64,000 bases of DNA from Sphingomonas oligophenolica (GTDB lineage Bacteria; Pseudomonadota; Alphaproteobacteria; Sphingomonadales; Sphingomonadaceae), in assembly GCF_006438955.1 (NCBI RefSeq), contig NZ_RCZK01000004.1, forward strand, positions 1 to 64,000, read 5' to 3'. This document shows, piece by piece, positions 59,525-64,000 of the stretch (within the stretch, counting starts at the first letter, position 1; every line of letters starts with the position of its first letter). The notes under the pieces are model-generated. The model was not told the origin of the DNA, did no database searches, and was given only the letters and a program-made list of their open reading frames with translations. The translations under genes were made by a program, and so were the position numbers.

Positions 59525-60713
59525 CCGCGTCGAGGACGATCGCGGGCAGGATCGCATCGAGCAGGATCGCGCCCGCCTCGGTCACGCGCAGCCAGTCGTC
59601 GGACAGCACCAGCAGCCCCTGATCGTGGAGCCGGGCTGCGACCGCACGATCGATCGGCGCGGTCCCGCCCGCGAGCCGTGCGATCCGCGACAGATCGACG
59701 CCCTCGGCAAGCCGCAACCCCATCAGCAGCGCCTCGGTCGCGCGCTCGTGCGGAGTCAGCACGTCCTCGATCTGGAGGCCGTGGCGGTTGCGCGCCAGCG
59801 CGCTCATCCAGTTTTCGGGCTTCTTGTGCCGCGCAGTCGCCAGCCCCGCGCGACGCCCGTGCGCGCCGGGGCCGACGCCGACATAGTCGCCGTAGCGCCA
59901 ATAGGTCAGGTTGTGGCGGCTCTCCGCACCGGTGCGGGCGTGGTTCGAGGTTTCATAGGCGGGCAGCCCCGCCGCCGCGGCGATCGCGCGCGTTGCCTCG
60001 AACAGATCGGCGGCGCTGTCGCCATCGGGGATCGCGATCCGCCCGTTCGCCGCGTCGGTCGCGAACCGCGTCCCCGGTTCGATCGTGAGCTGGTACAGCG
60101 ACAGATGCTCGGTGCCGAACGACAGCGCGCGGCGTAATTCCGTCTCCCACGCGGCAAGTGCTTGATCGGGGCGCGCGTAGATCAGGTCGAAACTGACGCG
60201 CGCGAACACCGCCTGCCCGACATCGAGCGCGGCGAGGCCTTCGTCGACATCATGCGCGCGGCCCAGGAACGCGAGCGCGGCGTCGTCGAGCGCCTGCAAC
60301 CCCAGCGACACCCGGTTAACCCCCGCCGCCGCCAGATCGGCGAACCGCGCCGCCTCGACCGACGACGGGTTTGCCTCCAGCGTGATCTCGATATCAGGCG
60401 CGAAGCCCCAGTGGCGTTCGGCCGCGTCGAGCACCGCCGCGACCGTCGCGGGCGGCATCAGCGAGGGCGTGCCGCCCCCGAAGAACACTGATGTCAGCCG
60501 ACGATCGGGCAGGACGCGCGCTTCATGCGCCAGGTCGGCCAGCAGCGCGTCGCGCCACGCATCCTGGTCGACGGTGTCGCGGACGTGGCTGTTGAAGTCG
60601 CAATAGGGACATTTCGAGACGCAGAACGGCCAATGGACATAGAGCGCCAGCGGTTCCGGAGCAGATTGGGAATGCGCAGGATGATGATCGGGGGGCGTCT
60701 TGTCGGCGTTCAT
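59514..60713 (-). CDS. hemW: Radical SAM haem chaperone HemW
   Basis: 399 residues. Radical SAM motif CVSKCPYC (Cys31, Cys35, Cys38), FFGGGTPSLM, and the GVGPGAHGR segment are HemW marks; no extra cysteine of true HemN. Transfers haem to respiratory proteins. Divergent from the CAP gene by 12 bases. Confidence 0.95.
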   Translation of the reverse strand: MNADKTPPDHHPAHSQSAPEPLALYVHWPFCVSKCPYCDFNSHVRDTVDQDAWRDALLADLAHEARVLPDRRLTSVFFGGGTPSLMPPATVAAVLDAAERHWGFAPDIEITLEANPSSVEAARFADLAAAGVNRVSLGLQALDDAALAFLGRAHDVDEGLAALDVGQAVFARVSFDLIYARPDQALAAWETELRRALSFGTEHLSLYQLTIEPGTRFATDAANGRIAIPDGDSAADLFEATRAIAAAAGLPAYETSNHARTGAESRHNLTYWRYGDYVGVGPGAHGRRAGLATARHKKPENWMSALARNRHGLQIEDVLTPHERATEALLMGLRLAEGVDLSRIARLAGGTAPIDRAVAARLHDQGLLVLSDDWLRVTEAGAILLDAILPAIVLDAVIA

Positions 60714-60725
60714 GATCGGGGCGAT

Positions 60726-61292
60726 ATGGCGGCAACCATGTCAAAACGCCACCTTGCCCTTGTCGCGCCGCTGCTGTTTGCGGCCTGCGCGCCCCAGCCC
60801 GAACGCGTGGTCGAACGCCGCGTCACCGAAGCCCCCGCGCCACGCGGACCTGCGTTGCTGCGCACCGCGATGCTGGCCGGCCAGAACGCCGCGCGCGCCG
60901 CGGTCGGCGCGCCGCGGCTGATCTGGGACAACAATCTGGCGGTCGATGCGCAGCGTTATGCGCAGCAGATGGCGCGCACCGGCCGGTTCGAACATGCCAA
61001 ACACCCGCAACTCGTCGGCGACGAGGGCGAGAATCTGTGGAAGGGTTCGCGCGACGCGTACGCCTATCGCGAGATGGTGGGGCATTGGCTCGCGGAGAAG
61101 GCCGACTTTGTCGATCGGCCCGTTCCCGATTCGAGCCGCACCGGGCGGTTCGAGGATGTCGGCCATTACACCCAGATCATCTGGCGCGCGACGCGAACCG
61201 TCGGCTGCGCGATGGCGAGCAACGCCACCGACGATTATCTGGTGTGCCGCTATCTGCCCGCGGGTAATGTCGTGGGTGAGCGGGTCGGGTGA
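60726..61292 (+). CDS. CAP/SCP-domain lipoprotein
   Basis: 188 residues from the ATG at 60726 (or ATG at 60738). Lipobox FAAC in LLFAACAPQ. SCP/PR1 marks follow: LLRTAMLAGQNAARAAVG, RFEHAKHPQ, GENLWKGSRD, VGHYTQIIWRATRTVGCAM and YLVCRYLPAGNVVG. Two histidines and two glutamates could bind metal. Role in bacteria unknown. Confidence 0.9.
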   Translation: MAATMSKRHLALVAPLLFAACAPQPERVVERRVTEAPAPRGPALLRTAMLAGQNAARAAVGAPRLIWDNNLAVDAQRYAQQMARTGRFEHAKHPQLVGDEGENLWKGSRDAYAYREMVGHWLAEKADFVDRPVPDSSRTGRFEDVGHYTQIIWRATRTVGCAMASNATDDYLVCRYLPAGNVVGERVG

Positions 61293-61314
61293 TGCGGGAT
61301 GACGGCACGTGGAC

Positions 61315-61414
61315 CCGTTTGCGCTGAGCGTGCCGAAGCACGGTGGGTCTTGGGCCCGCCGACTCCGCCCCGGGGGTAATAGGTTGAAGGGCCCGGTAAG
61401 CTCAGGCGACCGCG
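61315..61414. repeat. CTTCGACAAGCTCAG palindrome, degenerate copy
   Basis: The left arm survives with changes (CCGTTTGCGCTGAGCGTGCC from 61315); the right arm is recognisable as GGTAAGCTCAGGCGACC near 61395. The centre is lengthened by unrelated bases. It lies between the convergent CAP and gshA genes. Confidence 0.6.
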
Positions 61415-61447
61415 TTAAAAGTCCCGTCCATCTGTCGCCGTCAGAGC

Positions 61448-62821
61448 CTAGAAGCTTTCCTCGGCGTACACCCGGCTGACGTCGCCACTCCAGGCGCCAT
61501 GATAGCGATCGAGCAGCGTTTGCGCGGGCACCTTTCCGGTTCGCACGATCTCGCGGAGGGGATCGAGGAAGCCGCTTTCGTTGTCGCCCGCCGCGTTGGT
61601 CCGCGCGCGCGCGGTCAGCCCTGCGCCCGCGATATCGAGCACTGCGCCCGCAATATCTTTGAGCTTGCCGCCACTAGGCAGCGGCGCGTCGAGCGCAAGC
61701 TTCGGCACCGCGTCGCGCAGCGCCTGGCGTTCGCCGATGTCCCAATCCTTGACCAGATCCCACGCCGCATCGAGCGCCGCGTCGTCGTAGAGCAACCCGA
61801 CCCACAGCGCGGGCAATGCGCAGATCTTGTTCCACGGCCCGCCATCGGCGCCGCGCATCTCGAGGAAGGTCTTCAATCGCACCTCGGGAAAGGCGGTCGA
61901 GAGGTGATCGTTCCAGTCGTCGAGCGTCGGCTTCTCGCCTGGCAGCACCGCCAGCTCGCCCTTGAGGAAATCGCGGAAGCTCAAGCCCGCCGCATCGATG
62001 TAGTGGCCCTCGCGATAAACGAAGTACATCGGCACATCGAGCGCATAGTCGGCATAGCGCTCGTAGCCGAAGCCATCCTCGAACACGAACGGCAGCATCC
62101 CCGTCCGGTGCGGATCGGTGTCCGACCAGATATGGCTGCGGTACGACAACATCCCGTTGGGCCGCCCTTCCGTGAACGGTGAGTTGGCGAACAGCGCGGT
62201 CGCGAGCGGCTGGAGCGCGAGGCCGACGCGGAATTTCTTCACCATGTCCGCCTCGGATTCATAATCCAGGTTCACCTGGATCGTGCAGGTGCGCAGCATC
62301 ATGTCGAGCCCCATGGTCCCGACCCGCGGCATGTGGCGCAGCATGATCGCGTAGCGGCCCTTGGGCATGATCGGCAGCTCGCTGCGGCGCTTGTCGGGCC
62401 ACATGCCGAGGCCCAGGAACCCGATCCCCAGCTTCTCGCCCGCGGCCTTGACCTGTTCGAGGTGACGGCCGGTTTCGGCGCAGGTCTGATGCAGGTTGTC
62501 GAGCGGTGCGCCCGACAGTTCGAACTGCCCCGCGGGCTCCAGGCTGACGCTGCCATCGGCCCCGGTCAGCGCGATCAGATTGCCGCCCTCCAGCACCGGC
62601 TTCCACCCGAACTGCTCCAGCTCGATCAGCAGCGCGCGGATGCCACCGGGTTCGCCCCAGCTCGGCGCGTGATGATCCTTGGTTGCATAGACGAATTTCT
62701 CGTGCTCGGTCCCGATCTTCCACCGGTCGGCCGGCTTTTCGCCGACCGCGAAACTCGCGATCAGTTGGTCGCGCGACTCGATCGTCGCTGAGTTGCTATC
62801 CGAAACCGTCTTGGTCGTCAT
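61448..62821 (-). CDS. gshA: Glutamate-cysteine ligase (alphaproteobacterial/plant type)
   Basis: 457 residues. Sequence marks RWKIGTEHEKFVYATKDH, SLEPAGQFELSGAP, PIMPKGRYAIMLRHMPRVG, CTIQVNLDYESEADMVKK, and FLEMRGADGGPWNKICALPA match the plant-like GshA class, not the E. coli class. Makes gamma-glutamylcysteine. ATG at 62821. 34 bases downstream of rsmE. Confidence 0.96.
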   Translation of the reverse strand: MTTKTVSDSNSATIESRDQLIASFAVGEKPADRWKIGTEHEKFVYATKDHHAPSWGEPGGIRALLIELEQFGWKPVLEGGNLIALTGADGSVSLEPAGQFELSGAPLDNLHQTCAETGRHLEQVKAAGEKLGIGFLGLGMWPDKRRSELPIMPKGRYAIMLRHMPRVGTMGLDMMLRTCTIQVNLDYESEADMVKKFRVGLALQPLATALFANSPFTEGRPNGMLSYRSHIWSDTDPHRTGMLPFVFEDGFGYERYADYALDVPMYFVYREGHYIDAAGLSFRDFLKGELAVLPGEKPTLDDWNDHLSTAFPEVRLKTFLEMRGADGGPWNKICALPALWVGLLYDDAALDAAWDLVKDWDIGERQALRDAVPKLALDAPLPSGGKLKDIAGAVLDIAGAGLTARARTNAAGDNESGFLDPLREIVRTGKVPAQTLLDRYHGAWSGDVSRVYAEESF

Positions 62822-62855
62822 AGGGCCGCGCCTTACGCCGCGATGAACGGGCGCG

Positions 62856-63599
62856 CTAGCGCCAATCCCCCGCCGCCGCCATCCACAGCGATACCGCCGC
62901 CGCCGCCGCGGTGTCGGCGCGTAGAATGCGGGGGCCGAGGCTGATACCCACCACCTGCGGATGCGCACGAATCGCGGCGCGTTCGGCGTCGTCGAACCCG
63001 CCTTCGGGGCCGATCAGGATCGCGGCAGGGCCGGTGCGTGCGCGCATCGCCGCGAACGCGGGCTCGCCGCCGTTTTCGTCGGCGAAGAACAAGGTGCGCT
63101 CGCCCGGCCAATCGCGGAGGAATGCGGCGAGCTTCACCGTCTCGCCCAGCGTCGGCAACGCTGTCCGCGCGCATTGCTCGGCCGCCTCGATCATGTGCGC
63201 GCGCAGCCGGTCGAGCTTGGGGCGATCGACGATCGTCCGCGCGGTGACGACGGGGACGAGCCGGTCGACCCCCAGTTCGCACGCTTTTTCGGCGAGCCAG
63301 TCGACCCGCCCCTTCTTGAGTGGCGCGGCGCACAGCCACAGGTCGGGCACCGGCTCACGCTCACGGAGCTTCCCGGTCACGTCGAGCGTCACCGCGCGCC
63401 GCCCGACCTCGGTCGCGACCGCGAGCCATTCGCCCGTCACGTCGTCGAACAGCTTGACCGGATCGCCGATTTTCAGCCGCATCACCCCGCCGAGATAATG
63501 CGCCGCCGGGCCGTCGATCCGGCGTGGGCCGAGCGCGATCGATTCCTCGACAAAAAGGCGCGGGGTCGATTGCGGGGGCCAGGCGGGGGTCGCGGTCAT
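62856..63599 (-). CDS. rsmE: 16S rRNA m3U1498 methyltransferase RsmE
   Basis: 247 residues from the ATG at 63599. PUA-like start (RLFVEESIALGPRRIDG), then the SPOUT domain with KACELGVDRLVPVVTART, EAAEQCARTALPTL and the knot IGPEGGFDDAERAAI ... SLGPRILRADTAAAAA. Methylates U1498. Its neighbours gshA and ubiA are a conserved alphaproteobacterial group. Confidence 0.95.
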   Translation of the reverse strand: MTATPAWPPQSTPRLFVEESIALGPRRIDGPAAHYLGGVMRLKIGDPVKLFDDVTGEWLAVATEVGRRAVTLDVTGKLREREPVPDLWLCAAPLKKGRVDWLAEKACELGVDRLVPVVTARTIVDRPKLDRLRAHMIEAAEQCARTALPTLGETVKLAAFLRDWPGERTLFFADENGGEPAFAAMRARTGPAAILIGPEGGFDDAERAAIRAHPQVVGISLGPRILRADTAAAAAVSLWMAAAGDWR

Positions 63600-63617
63600 C
63601 AAGCGGCTCTAGCAATT

Positions 63618-63636
63618 CCTCCCCGGCACGGGGAGG
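63618..63636. repeat. Short GC hairpin upstream of rsmE
   Basis: CCTCCCCG and its complement with a 3-base loop (GCA). It resembles the internal hairpins of the 23194 element, so it may be a remnant of that family. No T run follows. Confidence 0.5.
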
Positions 63637-63648
63637 GGGAGCAAGGGG

Positions 63649-63810
63649 TCAGCCCCGCGGTTTCGCCAACAATTTCCGCACCACGATCCACACCATCACC
63701 GCCGCGACCACAGCGGCGACCGCCGCGACGCTCACCGCGCCCGCAACCCGCATGATCGCCCAGAACAAAGCCTCGACGAAGCGCCCGACCGCGACCGACA
63801 GGCCGATCAA
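63649..63810 (-). CDS. Possible small membrane protein
   Basis: Minus-strand frame of 53 codons from a TTG at 63810 (or 34 from an ATG at 63753). It reads IGLSVAVGRFVEALFWAIM, then a hydrophobic Ala/Val helix and a basic end VRKLLAKPRG. One or two membrane helices are likely. No good ribosome site is visible and the start is uncertain, so this is a tentative call. Otherwise 63600-63894 holds only the hairpin above. Confidence 0.4.
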   Translation of the reverse strand: MIGLSVAVGRFVEALFWAIMRVAGAVSVAAVAAVVAAVMVWIVVRKLLAKPRG

Positions 63811-63894
63811 CCGCAGGACTTTCGAAGCGCACTCATGCCCCGTCGTACCCGCCCCGGGCTTGCGCGCCTACCGCCGTCTTCATAGGCGAGGGGG

Positions 63895-64000
63895 ATGACA
63901 CCCGAGATCGTCCCCGACAGCGAGCATCGCGGCCTCGTCGGCGCGCTGCCGCCGACGCTGCGCGGGCTGGCGCTGCTCGCGCGGTTCGATCGCCCGATCG
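63895..64000 (+). CDS. ubiA: 4-hydroxybenzoate polyprenyltransferase UbiA, N-terminus only
   Basis: The ATG at 63895, after GAGGGGG, opens 35 codons to the window edge. The sequence PPTLRGLALLARFDRPI is the typical UbiA start, just before the first membrane helix. UbiA attaches the isoprenoid tail in ubiquinone synthesis. The position beside rsmE-gshA supports it. Only a fraction of the gene is visible. Confidence 0.85.
   Translation, partial: MTPEIVPDSEHRGLVGALPPTLRGLALLARFDRPI

Overview
The window reads as a chromosome segment of a sphingomonad (Alphaproteobacteria, Sphingomonadaceae, Sphingomonas-like). The reasons are very high GC with G/C-ending codons, TonB-dependent receptors with TonB-box-like starts, an F1-ATPase operon (atpHAGDC) separated from the F0 genes, a very short AtpC, the gshA-rsmE/ubiA neighbourhood, and several families of dispersed palindromic repeats. 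I found no tRNA, rRNA or CRISPR array.

Layout. 1-1065: window-edge IS3-type orfA and a truncated hypothetical gene, otherwise empty. 1066-8574: mostly minus-strand housekeeping genes (ligA, recN, bamD) with small exported proteins and a plus-strand cupredoxin between bamD and recN. 8677-13185: manA, a Cys-rich copper-binding protein with an MpaB-type oxygenase, a DUF697-like protein, a MipA/OmpV porin-like protein and a DMT exporter. 13221-18077: cobalamin riboswitch followed by btuB-btuF-btuC-btuD, a complete B12 uptake unit; btuF carries a palindromic repeat inserted in frame. 18152-24202: valine/isobutyryl-CoA degradation operon (mmsA, lipoprotein, acyl-CoA dehydrogenase, 3-hydroxyisobutyryl-CoA hydrolase-like, enoyl-CoA hydratase, mmsB). 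24353-26736: diheme cytochrome plus parallel beta-helix lipoprotein. 26904-32973: MHS-type transporter, alr, and a large TonB-dependent receptor of lower GC. 33065-36120: polyhydroxyalkanoate genes (thiolase, PhaC-like synthase, PhaR). 36110-44740: membrane glycosyltransferase-like protein, aspartic protease with PDZ, a DUF6311-like pseudogene, a solitary CpaF ATPase, a membrane-anchored trypsin-like protease, and Ada. 44964-49813: atpHAGDC. 49828-52741: a probable insertion (acyltransferase, gluzincin-TPR protein) next to a degenerate second copy of the priA 3' end. 52805-64000: priA, xerC, gshB, yraN-rsmI-lpoA-like, hemW, a CAP protein, gshA, rsmE and the start of ubiA.

How the genes fit together. 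B12 import may serve B12-dependent propionyl-CoA/methylmalonyl-CoA use fed by the adjacent valine pathway (MmsA yields propionyl-CoA); this link is an inference. The thiolase, PhaC-like enzyme and PhaR form a carbon-storage unit. BamD, MipA, TonB receptors, the LpoA-like lipoprotein and several lipoproteins serve the envelope. gshA and gshB, both present but apart, make glutathione.

The most notable observations are the priA 3'-end duplication flanking a two-gene insertion, the in-frame palindrome in btuF, a ribosome-site hairpin below the B12 riboswitch, the doubly broken DUF6311-like gene, and repeats that sit inside operons (atpA/atpG and ech/mmsB), one of which appears to supply the mmsB ribosome-binding site.
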